From contig NZ_MVIF01000059.1 in assembly GCF_002086675.1 (NCBI RefSeq), forward strand, positions 1 through 36,037: DNA of 36,037 nucleotides, read 5' to 3'. Every line of letters starts with the position of its first letter. The first letter of the stretch is position 1. Of the stretch, positions 23,168 through 30,522 are shown piece after piece. The position numbers were made by a program, and so were the translations under genes. The stretch comes from Mycobacterium persicum (lineage in GTDB: Bacteria > Actinomycetota > Actinomycetes > Mycobacteriales > Mycobacteriaceae). The notes beneath the pieces were generated by a model. It was given only the letters and a program-made list of their open reading frames with translations, was not told the DNA's origin and ran no database searches.

Positions 23168-24516
23168 CCACAGCCATCGTGCCGCGAGTGTCCGGCGGCC
23201 AGGACGAACACGGACATCTCGAAGAGTTCCGTGCCGACCCGATCGGCCTGATGCAGCGGGTGCGCGACGAGTGCGGCGACGTGGGGTGGTTCCAACTGGC
23301 CGACAAACACGTCGTCTTGCTGTCCGGCGCCAAGGCCAACGAGTTCTTCTTCCGGTCCTCCGACGACGAGCTGGACCAGGCGCAGGCGTATCCGTTCATG
23401 ACGCCGATCTTCGGCAAGGGGGTGGTGTTCGACGCCAGCCCCGAACGCCGCAAAGAGATGCTGCACAATTCGGCGCTGCGCGGTGAGCACATGAAGGGCC
23501 ACGCCACGACAATCGAGCGCGAAGTGCACCGGATGATCGAGAACTGGGGTGAAACAGGCGAAATCGACCTGCTAGACTTCTTCGCCGAGCTGACCATCTA
23601 CACCTCCACCTCGTGCCTGATCGGCACCAAATTCCGCAACCAGCTCGATTCGCGGTTCGCGCACTTCTACCACGAGCTCGAGCGCGGCACCGACCCGCTC
23701 TGCTATGTCGACCCGTATCTGCCGATTGAAAGCTTCCGCAGGCGCGACGAAGCCCGAAAAGGGTTGGTGGCGTTGGTTCAGGAGATCATGCATCAACGAA
23801 TCGCCAACCCACCCACCGACAAACGCGATCGCGACATGCTCGACGTGCTGGTGTCGATCCGTGACGAGGCCGGCCAGCCGCGGTTCTCCGCCGACGAGAT
23901 CACCGGCATGTTCATCTCGTTGATGTTCGCCGGGCACCACACCAGTTCGGGTACCTCGGCGTGGACGCTGATCGAACTGCTGCGCCACCCCGACGCCTAC
24001 GCCGAGGTGATCGCCGAGCTCGACGAGCTCTATGCCGATGGGCAGCCGGTGAGTTTCCATGCGCTGCGCCAGATTCCGCATCTGGAAGACGTGCTCAAGG
24101 AGACGCTGCGGCTGCACCCGCCGCTGATCATTCTGATGCGGGTCGCCAAGGGCGAATTCGAGGTCGAGGGCTATCCGATTCACGAAGGCGAACTGGTGGC
24201 GGCCTCGCCGGCGATCTCCAACCGGATTCGCGAAGACTTCCCCGATCCCGACGCGTTCGTACCGCAGCGTTACGATGAACCACGCCAAGAGGATCTGATC
24301 AACCGCTGGACGTGGATTCCGTTCGGCGCCGGCCGGCATCGCTGCGTGGGCGCGGCGTTCGCCACCATGCAGATCAAGGCGATCTTCTCGGTGTTGTTGC
24401 GCGAGTACGAGTTCGAGATGGCGCAGCCGCCCGAGAGTTACCGCAACGACCACTCCAAAATGGTGGTGCAGTTGGCGCGGCCCGCCAGCGTGCGCTACCG
24501 CCGCCGTAGGCGCTGA
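23164..24516 (+). CDS. cyp51: Sterol 14alpha-demethylase (CYP51)
   Basis: A 450-residue bacterial CYP51. The family B'-C region AYPFMTPIFGKGVVFDA is followed by HNSALRGEHMKGHA. The I-helix motif is FAGHHTSSGT with the CYP51-specific His before Thr. ExxR is in KETLRLHPP, and the heme loop FGAGRHRCVGAAFA has Cys394. CYP51 enzymes remove the 14alpha-methyl of lanosterol-type sterols; since mycobacteria do not make sterols de novo, the natural substrate here is uncertain. The start is ATG 23164, which overlaps the SDR stop; the frame open upstream runs through the SDR. The ferredoxin gene starts two bases after its stop. Confidence 0.98.
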   Translation: MTTAIVPRVSGGQDEHGHLEEFRADPIGLMQRVRDECGDVGWFQLADKHVVLLSGAKANEFFFRSSDDELDQAQAYPFMTPIFGKGVVFDASPERRKEMLHNSALRGEHMKGHATTIEREVHRMIENWGETGEIDLLDFFAELTIYTSTSCLIGTKFRNQLDSRFAHFYHELERGTDPLCYVDPYLPIESFRRRDEARKGLVALVQEIMHQRIANPPTDKRDRDMLDVLVSIRDEAGQPRFSADEITGMFISLMFAGHHTSSGTSAWTLIELLRHPDAYAEVIAELDELYADGQPVSFHALRQIPHLEDVLKETLRLHPPLIILMRVAKGEFEVEGYPIHEGELVAASPAISNRIREDFPDPDAFVPQRYDEPRQEDLINRWTWIPFGAGRHRCVGAAFATMQIKAIFSVLLREYEFEMAQPPESYRNDHSKMVVQLARPASVRYRRRRR

Positions 24517-24518
24517 CG

Positions 24519-24722
24519 ATGGGATACCGGATCGAAGCCGACCTGGATCTGTGCCAGGGCCACGCGATGTGCGAACTGGAGGCGCCCGACTATTTCCGGG
24601 TGCCCAAACGGGGCAAGGTCGAGATCATCGACGCGCAGCCGCCCGAGGCGGCCCGCCCGGAAATCGAGCGGGCGGTCCGAATGTGTCCCACCCAAGCAAT
24701 TTTCATCAAAGAACAGGACTGA
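24519..24722 (+). CDS. 3Fe-4S ferredoxin (Rv0763c-like)
   Basis: A 67-residue acidic ferredoxin with a C-x2-H-x2-C...CP arrangement: Cys12, His15, Cys18 and Cys56-Pro57. In this mycobacterial P450-associated group a His stands where a fourth cluster ligand could be, consistent with a 3Fe-4S cluster. It is the expected one-electron donor to CYP51 and perhaps CYP123. It lies two bases after cyp51 and 13 bases before the next gene, so it is co-expressed. No ferredoxin reductase is encoded in the window. Confidence 0.95.
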   Translation: MGYRIEADLDLCQGHAMCELEAPDYFRVPKRGKVEIIDAQPPEAARPEIERAVRMCPTQAIFIKEQD

Positions 24723-24735
24723 CAGAGGACTAACC

Positions 24736-25281
24736 ATGGTCTCTTTCGAACGCGCCGAACTCGACGAGTGGGTGCAGACCTGGCTGCAGGCCAACAAGGA
24801 CTGCGAACAGGCGGGCGACTGGACGCCGCTGGCCGGCTTCTACGCCGTCGACGCCACCTACGGCTGGAACATCGGGCCCAAAGAAGACGTGATGTGCATC
24901 GGGATCGACGAGATCCGGGATATCGCGCTGGGCCTGGAGATGCACGGGCTGCAGGATTGGCAGTATCCCTACCAGAAGGTCATCGTCGACGACCGCCAGG
25001 GGGAGATCGTCGGCTTCTGGAAGCAGGTGGTCGTCGACGCCGACGGCGGCCGGCAGGAGATCTACGGCATCGGCGGCAGCTGGTTTCGGCTCAACGCCGA
25101 CAAGCTCATCGAGTGGCAGCGCGATTTCTTCGACTTCGGGCACGTCTCCGCGCTCTATTTGCAGTTGATGAAGAACGGGAAGCTGTCGGAGGGCATGCGC
25201 AACCGGATCGAACGGGGCATCTCGGGCGAGAAAATGCCCGGCTATTACCCGCTGGGCCAGGCTCCGGTACCGCTGTGGTGA
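24736..25281 (+). CDS. NTF2/SnoaL-like protein (Rv0762c-like)
   Basis: A 181-residue protein with the look of a cone-shaped NTF2-like fold: an N-terminal helix with WVQTWLQANKDCEQAGDW, then DATYGWNIGPKED and strands ending in IGGSWFRLNADKLIEWQRDFFD. Such folds bind small hydrophobic ligands or act as isomerases, dehydratases or cyclases. No catalytic residues can be named. It starts at ATG 24736 with GAGGACT upstream. Its position after cyp51-ferredoxin matches Rv0762c. A 142-bp gap then separates it from adhB, the only sizeable break in the operon. Confidence 0.88.
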   Translation: MVSFERAELDEWVQTWLQANKDCEQAGDWTPLAGFYAVDATYGWNIGPKEDVMCIGIDEIRDIALGLEMHGLQDWQYPYQKVIVDDRQGEIVGFWKQVVVDADGGRQEIYGIGGSWFRLNADKLIEWQRDFFDFGHVSALYLQLMKNGKLSEGMRNRIERGISGEKMPGYYPLGQAPVPLW

Positions 25282-25336
25282 GCCGCTCGCCGGGACCCAA
25301 CCAAGCATTTGTTTTGTTGAGCGCGCTATGCTGGCG

Positions 25337-25356
25337 CCACAGGGGGTGCCCTGTGG
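25337..25356. promoter_or_regulatory. 8-bp inverted repeat upstream of adhB
   Basis: CCACAGGG-GGTG-CCCTGTGG is a perfect palindrome with 8-bp arms and a 4-base centre, in the only substantial gap of the operon. A TANNNT-type hexamer TATGCT lies just before it at 25327-25332, so it could be an operator downstream of an internal promoter or a hairpin in the message. No T-run follows, which argues against a standard intrinsic terminator. Confidence 0.5.
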
Positions 25357-25423
25357 TACTCGTCACCACCGTTGCTCGGCACGATGGGGCCGGGCAGTCT
25401 CAATTCAATGGCGAAATGGGGTC

Positions 25424-26560
25424 ATGTCTACCGTGAAGACAAAAGGCGCTCTGATCTGGGAGTTCAACCAGCCGTGGTCGGTCGAGGAGATCGAAATCGG
25501 TGACCCCGTCAAGGACGAGGTCAAGATCCAGATGGAAGCGGCGGGCATGTGCCGCTCCGACAACCACCTGGTCACCGGCGGTATTCCGATGGCGGGTTTC
25601 CCGGTGCTGGGCGGACACGAGGGCGCCGGAATCGTCACCGAGGTGGGTCCGGGGGTGGACGACATCGCCCCGGGCGATCACGTGGTGTTGTCGTTCATCC
25701 CGTCCTGCGGGAAGTGCCCCACCTGTCAGGCCGGGCTGCGCAATCTCTGCGATCTGGGGGCCGGGTTGCTGGCCGGCGCCGCGGTAAGCGACGGCACCTT
25801 CCGCATTCAGGCCCGCGGGCAAAATGTCTACCCGATGACGCTGTTGGGCACGTTCTCGCCCTACATGGTGGTGCACCGCAGCTCGGTGGTGAAGATCGAC
25901 CCGTCGATCCCGTTCGAGGTCGCCTGCCTGGTCGGCTGCGGCGTCACCACCGGCTACGGGTCGGCGGTGCGCACCGCCGACATCCGGCCCGGTGACGACG
26001 TCGCCATCGTCGGTCTGGGCGGCGTCGGGATGGCCGCGCTGCAGGGCGCGGTTGCCGCCGGCGCGCGCTACGTCTTCGCCGTCGAGCCGGTGGAGTGGAA
26101 GCGCGACCAGGCGCTGAAATTCGGCGCCACCCACGTCTATCCCGACATGAATGCCGCGCTGATGGGCATCGCCGAGGTCACCTATGGTCTGATGGCCAAG
26201 AAGGCGATCATCACCGTCGGCGAACTCCAGGGCGCCGACATCGACAGCTACCTGACCATTACCGCCAAGGGCGGTACCTGCGTGCTCACCGCGATCGGCA
26301 GCCTGCTGGACACCAATGTGACGCTGAACCTGGCGATGTTGACCTTGATGCAGAAGAACCTGCAGGGCACCATCTTCGGCGGCGGTAACCCGCAGTACGA
26401 CATTCCGCAGCTGTTGTCGATGTATCGGGCCGGGAAGCTGAACCTGGACGACATGATCACCCGTCAGTACCGGCTGGAGCAGATCAACGACGGCTACCAG
26501 GACATGTTGGACGGGAAGAACATTCGCGGTGTCATCCGATTCACGGACGCCGATCGATGA
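25424..26560 (+). CDS. adhB: Zinc-dependent alcohol dehydrogenase (class III-like MDR)
   Basis: A 378-residue medium-chain dehydrogenase. Catalytic-zinc ligands are Cys43 (GMCRSDNH) and His65-Glu66 (GGHEGAG), with a third Cys in CLVGCGVTTGYGSA. The structural-zinc ligands are Cys95, Cys98, Cys101 and Cys109 (CGKCPTCQAGLRNLC). The Rossmann motif is GLGGVGMAALQG. ATG 25424 is used, with GGGG close upstream; GTG 25433, three codons later, could be the start. It probably oxidises an alcohol to the aldehyde that an ALDH such as AldA would take on; this is inferred. The stop overlaps the next ATG (ATGA). Confidence 0.95.
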   Translation: MSTVKTKGALIWEFNQPWSVEEIEIGDPVKDEVKIQMEAAGMCRSDNHLVTGGIPMAGFPVLGGHEGAGIVTEVGPGVDDIAPGDHVVLSFIPSCGKCPTCQAGLRNLCDLGAGLLAGAAVSDGTFRIQARGQNVYPMTLLGTFSPYMVVHRSSVVKIDPSIPFEVACLVGCGVTTGYGSAVRTADIRPGDDVAIVGLGGVGMAALQGAVAAGARYVFAVEPVEWKRDQALKFGATHVYPDMNAALMGIAEVTYGLMAKKAIITVGELQGADIDSYLTITAKGGTCVLTAIGSLLDTNVTLNLAMLTLMQKNLQGTIFGGGNPQYDIPQLLSMYRAGKLNLDDMITRQYRLEQINDGYQDMLDGKNIRGVIRFTDADR

Positions 26561-26976
26561 CCCAGACGGCCCATTCTCCGGCGCTGACGGCGTCGCAGTC
26601 GTCGTGGCGTTGCGTGCAAGCTCACGATCGGCAGGGTTGGCTCGCGTTGATGGCCGACAACGTGGTGATCGAGGACCCGATCGGCAAGTCCGTCACGAAT
26701 CCGGACGGCAGCGGGGTGCGCGGCAAGGACGGCGTTGCCGCTTTCTACGACACCAATATCGCGGCCAATCAGTTGACGATCACCTGCGAGGAAACGTTCC
26801 CGTCGAGTTCGCCCAACGAGATCGCCCATATCCTGGTGTTGCGCAGCAGGTTTCCGGGCGGCTTCACCAGCGAGGTCCGTGGCGTGTTCACCTATCGCGT
26901 CAACGACGAGGGGCTGATCATCAACATGCGGGGCTACTGGAACCTCGACATGATGACGTTCGGCAAGGAGGAATAG
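26557..26976 (+). CDS. Ketosteroid-isomerase-like NTF2-fold protein (Rv0760c-like)
   Basis: A 139-residue SnoaL/ketosteroid isomerase-type protein. The pattern HDRQGWLALMADNVVIEDPIG near residue 30 and GVAAFYDTN near 65 are typical of the fold. The strand near the end (GLIINMRGYWNLDMM) is typical too. The M. tuberculosis homologue Rv0760c is known to have a KSI-like fold with affinity for steroid-like ligands. The ATG overlaps the adhB stop. It is the last gene of the cyp123-cyp51 operon and its stop lies 5 bp from the convergent exported protein. A role in binding or isomerising a steroid-like intermediate fits but is unproven. Confidence 0.9.
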   Translation: MTQTAHSPALTASQSSWRCVQAHDRQGWLALMADNVVIEDPIGKSVTNPDGSGVRGKDGVAAFYDTNIAANQLTITCEETFPSSSPNEIAHILVLRSRFPGGFTSEVRGVFTYRVNDEGLIINMRGYWNLDMMTFGKEE

Positions 26977-26981
26977 GCGTA

Positions 26982-28436
26982 TCAGCCGATCCGGCCGATT
27001 CCGGTGATGTTGCCTTGCATGATCTTGTTACCCATCAACACCATGCAGGCGGTTTGAATCGGGTCGCTGAGGATGGTAGCCGATTTCGGTTGCTGCAGAA
27101 GCACTTTCCCGTTGCCAGGGTCGATGACGGCGAATGCGAAGACGTCCAGTGGTGTGGTGTTGTCCAATCCGATCCGGGTGATGGTGTAGATCAGGCCGTC
27201 GGCGATGGACAGATGCGGCAATGCGGCGCTGCGAGTTCGACTGTCCCACACGGTTCGGCATCCGGTGGGCTCGACGTCTACCCTGGTCATCCCGCCGACG
27301 AACGGCGCTGTCGGCGGCACTGCCGGGCCGGCGCCCGCCGGGACCGCCGGGTAGGGGTAGCCGTAGGTGCTGGCGATGAACATCGAATTCCCGACACCGA
27401 TGGGAGAGTTCTCGCTGCCCGGGCCTCCTTGGGTCAGCACCGGTTGCTGGCAAAACAGCGTGCCGGTTCCGGATTGGTAGACCAGCGCGTGGACCAGCGG
27501 ATCGGCGTTGTCGACGATGGTCAGATAGTCGGCGCCGGTCGGGCCGAAATAGGTTGGCGTGGAACCGGTTCCCCAACTGAGTTGCCCGGGTTTGCGGGCG
27601 GGGCCTCGGTCATAGGCTTGGCGCCACAACACCTGCGGGTTGCCCAGACCGTCCAGGTTGACTTCGTAGAGAGCGAACGTGGTGGCGACCGCGACGCGGT
27701 TGCTCGGTGACGCGGAGATGCTGTTCGCTACCTGCTCGCCGGCGGGCAATTGCACGCTGGCGACGCCCCCGCCTGTTTTTGCCACCCCCACCACGCCGGT
27801 GCCGGTGGCGAACCAGACGTTGCCGAGATAATCCGGGACGACGCCGACGGATTGGTCGCCGGGCGGAATTACGCTGGACACGTCGGTGGACTCGGTGACG
27901 GTTAGCTGCCAGCGGCCCTTGGCGTCCTTGCCGTGTGCGATGCGTAGCAGGTGGTTGGTTCCGTCGATCATCACCAACTGGTCGTTGTTGTCCAAGTAGG
28001 CATAGACGCCGCCGAGCAGCCCGCCCTTGGCGATATCCATGCTCGCCAGCGGGATGACCCGCGGCACAATGCCGTTGGGATCGATCAGGTGCACTACCGG
28101 CGCCTGGGTGATATCGGACGTGCACAGCGCCAGCACCAGGCCGTCGGTCCCCTGGGTGATGGTCGGGCACGCGGCCACCAGCGGGTACGCCAAGATCGCC
28201 GCCGGCCGGGCGCCGGGTCCCGGAAGCGGTCCCGCGTCGGCCGAGCCGGCGTCGTTGTGCATGGACGCCAACCCGTTCGGCGCCATGAACGGATTCGGCG
28301 GCGCCAATGGGCCGAACGTGGCGGCCGCCCGCGCCGAAGCGGGGAGCGTTCGCGAAACAACCCCGGGTACAAGAGAAATGGCGCACGCGGCCAGCAGTGC
28401 CGTAGGAACGGCCAACATTGCCGCGGGAAACCGCAC
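26982..28436 (-). CDS. Exported, possibly lipid-anchored propeller-like protein of unknown function
   Basis: About 484 residues. The N-terminus is a secretion signal with a hydrophobic core (LAVPTALLAACAISLVPG). LAAC at about residue 18 fits a lipobox, so it may be a lipoprotein; signal peptidase I cleavage further on is also possible. The mature part has repeated strand-like blocks (DQLVMIDGTNHLLRI, DYLGNVWFATGTGVVG, DYLTIVDNADPLVHAL, GKVLLQQPKSATI) suggesting a beta-propeller of PQQ/quinoprotein or NHL type. No catalytic site is evident. GTG 28436 is favoured because GGAGGGG sits six bases before it; an in-frame TTG at 28439 is closer to that site. I recall no counterpart at this position in H37Rv. 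Confidence 0.82.
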   Translation of the reverse strand: MRFPAAMLAVPTALLAACAISLVPGVVSRTLPASARAAATFGPLAPPNPFMAPNGLASMHNDAGSADAGPLPGPGARPAAILAYPLVAACPTITQGTDGLVLALCTSDITQAPVVHLIDPNGIVPRVIPLASMDIAKGGLLGGVYAYLDNNDQLVMIDGTNHLLRIAHGKDAKGRWQLTVTESTDVSSVIPPGDQSVGVVPDYLGNVWFATGTGVVGVAKTGGGVASVQLPAGEQVANSISASPSNRVAVATTFALYEVNLDGLGNPQVLWRQAYDRGPARKPGQLSWGTGSTPTYFGPTGADYLTIVDNADPLVHALVYQSGTGTLFCQQPVLTQGGPGSENSPIGVGNSMFIASTYGYPYPAVPAGAGPAVPPTAPFVGGMTRVDVEPTGCRTVWDSRTRSAALPHLSIADGLIYTITRIGLDNTTPLDVFAFAVIDPGNGKVLLQQPKSATILSDPIQTACMVLMGNKIMQGNITGIGRIG

Positions 28437-28731
28437 CAAGGTCCCCTCCCGTGCATTGGGTTACCGAGGATTCTGGCGATCGCGGACGACGACACGGCAA
28501 CACTGTGCTAACGATTTCGCTTCGAGATCCGAGCACACCTTGATCGCGGTCAACCCCGCATCCACACCATGCACGCCCGGAAAACTGCCGCCGACCGAAA
28601 GCCGTTGAAGCCCAGGCCCGCGAAAAGCCCCGCCCAGGGTGCGAGCGGCGAGTACCCTCACAGCCACCGATCGCGTCGGGGACGAACACGGTGTTGACCT
28701 CCGCCCCGTGTGCCCGCGCCAGGAGGCAGCA
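28437..28731. other. Divergent intergenic region between exported protein and PE-PPE gene
   Basis: These 295 bp have to contain promoters for both divergent genes. I see no tandem repeat, tRNA or strong hairpin. A single TCACAGC, a PhoP half-site-like heptamer, lies at 28658-28664, but without its direct-repeat partner. An excellent AGGAGG ribosome-binding site is at 28721-28726 for the PE-PPE gene. Confidence 0.6.
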
Positions 28732-30081
28732 GTGTCGTATGTCGTGGCGACCCCTGAATCACTGGTGACTGCTGCCGGCGAGTTGGCCAAGATCGGGTCG
28801 GCGGTCAACGCGGCGAACACGGCAGCAGCCAACTCCACCACGTCGTTGCTGGCCGCAGCCGCCGACGAGGTCTCTACCCGCATCGCGGCGTTGTTCGGCG
28901 CGCACGGCCGGGAATGCCAGGCGGTCATCGCACAAGCGGCGCAGCTGCACGAGCGGTTGGTGCGCACCATGGCCGCAACCGCGAACTCGTATGCGACCAC
29001 CGAGATCGCCAACTCCGAGCGAACTCTGCGGAACGCGGTCAACGCGTCGGCCCAGACCCTGTCGAGGGGTGGCGCAGCCGGTCCTGCCCCGATTGCCACC
29101 GCGGCGGCGGGCACGCGGATCACGATCCCCGGCGCCGGGCCGCTGTACTATCCGAACTTCATCACCACGCTGCCCTATCTCGGGCAGGTGCTCCTTCAAG
29201 GCGGTGTCCCGGGGCCAGGTTCGGTGTCAATTCTGCAGGGCTACGACTTACTCAACCACGCCATCGGGCAGAACTGGTTCCCCGGCACCACCGCTCAGCT
29301 TGTCAACTACCCGGCCAGCATTGGCATCCTCAGCGGTAGCCTGGCCGCTCCCGGCACCAACGACGCCGTCGCCATGGGACAGCGAGCGCTCAATGACCAA
29401 ATCATGAACGCGGTTGCCAACGGTAACGGCTCACCGGTGCACATTGCCGGGCTGTCGCAGGGAACCATCGTCGTCAACCGCGAATTGGCTTACCTGGCAA
29501 CCAACCCAAGCGCTCCGCCGCCTCATGCTCTGCAGTTCGCCATGTTCTCCAGCCCCGAGCAGGGCCTGGCGAACATCTACCTACCGAACGGGATGACCGT
29601 GCCGTTGATCGACTACACGGTGCAGGGACTACCGAACACCCAGTACGACGTCAGCGTGGTGTACGGCCAGTACGATTTCTGGGGTAATCCGCCGGACCGG
29701 CCCTGGAATCTGCCGGCAGCGGTGAATTCGCTGTTCGGGGCGGCCTACTTCCACAACACGGCATCACTTGCCTCAATGTCGGACGCAGTGCAGGTGTCCA
29801 GCGCCACCACCTCCTTGGGCGGCACCATCACCACGTACCTGATCCCCTCGTCTACACTGCCAATGTTGTTGCCGTTGAAGGAGATCGGTGTCCCACAACC
29901 AATCGTCGACAACCTCAACTCGGTTCTGCAGCCGATTGTCAATGACGGCTATTCGTCTGTGACACCTAACGCCGGGCCGTACTTCTCACACGGGTCACTG
30001 GTCGGCTTGCCTACCGCCGCGGATCTGCTGGGCTCGGTGCAGCGTGGACTTTTCGGGTTCGCGCCCAACCTCTTCGGGTGA
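28732..30081 (+). CDS. PE family protein with C-terminal PE-PPE serine hydrolase domain
   Basis: A 449-residue protein. Residues 1-95 form a PE domain (MSYVVATPESLVTAAGELAKI, PE at 8-9) ending in the ESX secretion signal YxxxE (Tyr87-Glu91). After a short linker, residues ~125-370 form an alpha/beta hydrolase PE-PPE domain with nucleophile elbow GLSQG (Ser242) and the YDFWGNPPDRPWN block carrying the probable catalytic Asp. A later YFSHGSLV may supply the His. Related PE-PPE hydrolases cleave short-chain esters or modify trehalose or phenolic lipids. It should be exported through a type VII system (ESX-5 is usual). The GTG start at 28732 has AGGAGG five bases upstream. It is 36 bp from the HIT gene. 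Confidence 0.93.
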   Translation: MSYVVATPESLVTAAGELAKIGSAVNAANTAAANSTTSLLAAAADEVSTRIAALFGAHGRECQAVIAQAAQLHERLVRTMAATANSYATTEIANSERTLRNAVNASAQTLSRGGAAGPAPIATAAAGTRITIPGAGPLYYPNFITTLPYLGQVLLQGGVPGPGSVSILQGYDLLNHAIGQNWFPGTTAQLVNYPASIGILSGSLAAPGTNDAVAMGQRALNDQIMNAVANGNGSPVHIAGLSQGTIVVNRELAYLATNPSAPPPHALQFAMFSSPEQGLANIYLPNGMTVPLIDYTVQGLPNTQYDVSVVYGQYDFWGNPPDRPWNLPAAVNSLFGAAYFHNTASLASMSDAVQVSSATTSLGGTITTYLIPSSTLPMLLPLKEIGVPQPIVDNLNSVLQPIVNDGYSSVTPNAGPYFSHGSLVGLPTAADLLGSVQRGLFGFAPNLFG

Positions 30082-30117
30082 CGGCGGGCCGCCGATGCGC
30101 CCACCTATGCTGGATCC

Positions 30118-30522
30118 ATGGCGTCGATCTTCACCAGGATCATCAACCGCGAGCTACCAGGCCGTTTCGTCTACGAGGACGACGACGTCGTCGCGTTCCT
30201 GACGATCGAACCGATGACCCAAGGCCACACGCTGGTGGTGCCCCGCGCCGAAATCGACCAGTGGCAGGACGTGGACACCGCGGTGTTCGCCCGCGTCATG
30301 CAGGTCAGCCAGCTGATCGGCAAGGCGGTCTGCACGGCGTTCCACACCGAACGGGCCGGTGTGATCATCGCCGGGCTTGAGGTTCCGCATCTGCACATCC
30401 ACGTGTTCCCGACCCGCAGCCTGCATGACTTCGGATTTGCCAATGTCGACCGCAACCCGTCGCCGGAGTCGCTTGACGAGGCGCAGGCCAAAATCAAGGC
30501 CGCACTGGCTCAACTGACCTGA
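30118..30522 (+). CDS. HIT-family nucleotide hydrolase/transferase (Rv0759c-like)
   Basis: A 134-residue histidine-triad protein with the catalytic HLHIHVFP motif near residue 100 and the upstream ligand segment FLTIEPMTQGHTLVVPR. HIT proteins hydrolyse phosphoramidates or dinucleoside polyphosphates (Hint/Fhit-like); the exact substrate cannot be told. Length and position next to phoR match Rv0759c. It begins at ATG 30118, with no strong ribosome-binding site visible. The last 13 bp overlap the 3' end of phoR on the other strand. Confidence 0.94.
   Translation: MASIFTRIINRELPGRFVYEDDDVVAFLTIEPMTQGHTLVVPRAEIDQWQDVDTAVFARVMQVSQLIGKAVCTAFHTERAGVIIAGLEVPHLHIHVFPTRSLHDFGFANVDRNPSPESLDEAQAKIKAALAQLT

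Noticed and set aside
28658..28664. Single TCACAGC heptamer as a PhoP site upstream of the PE-PPE gene
   Set aside because: PhoP sites need a second heptamer in direct repeat; none is present at the expected spacing, and one 7-mer is likely by chance.
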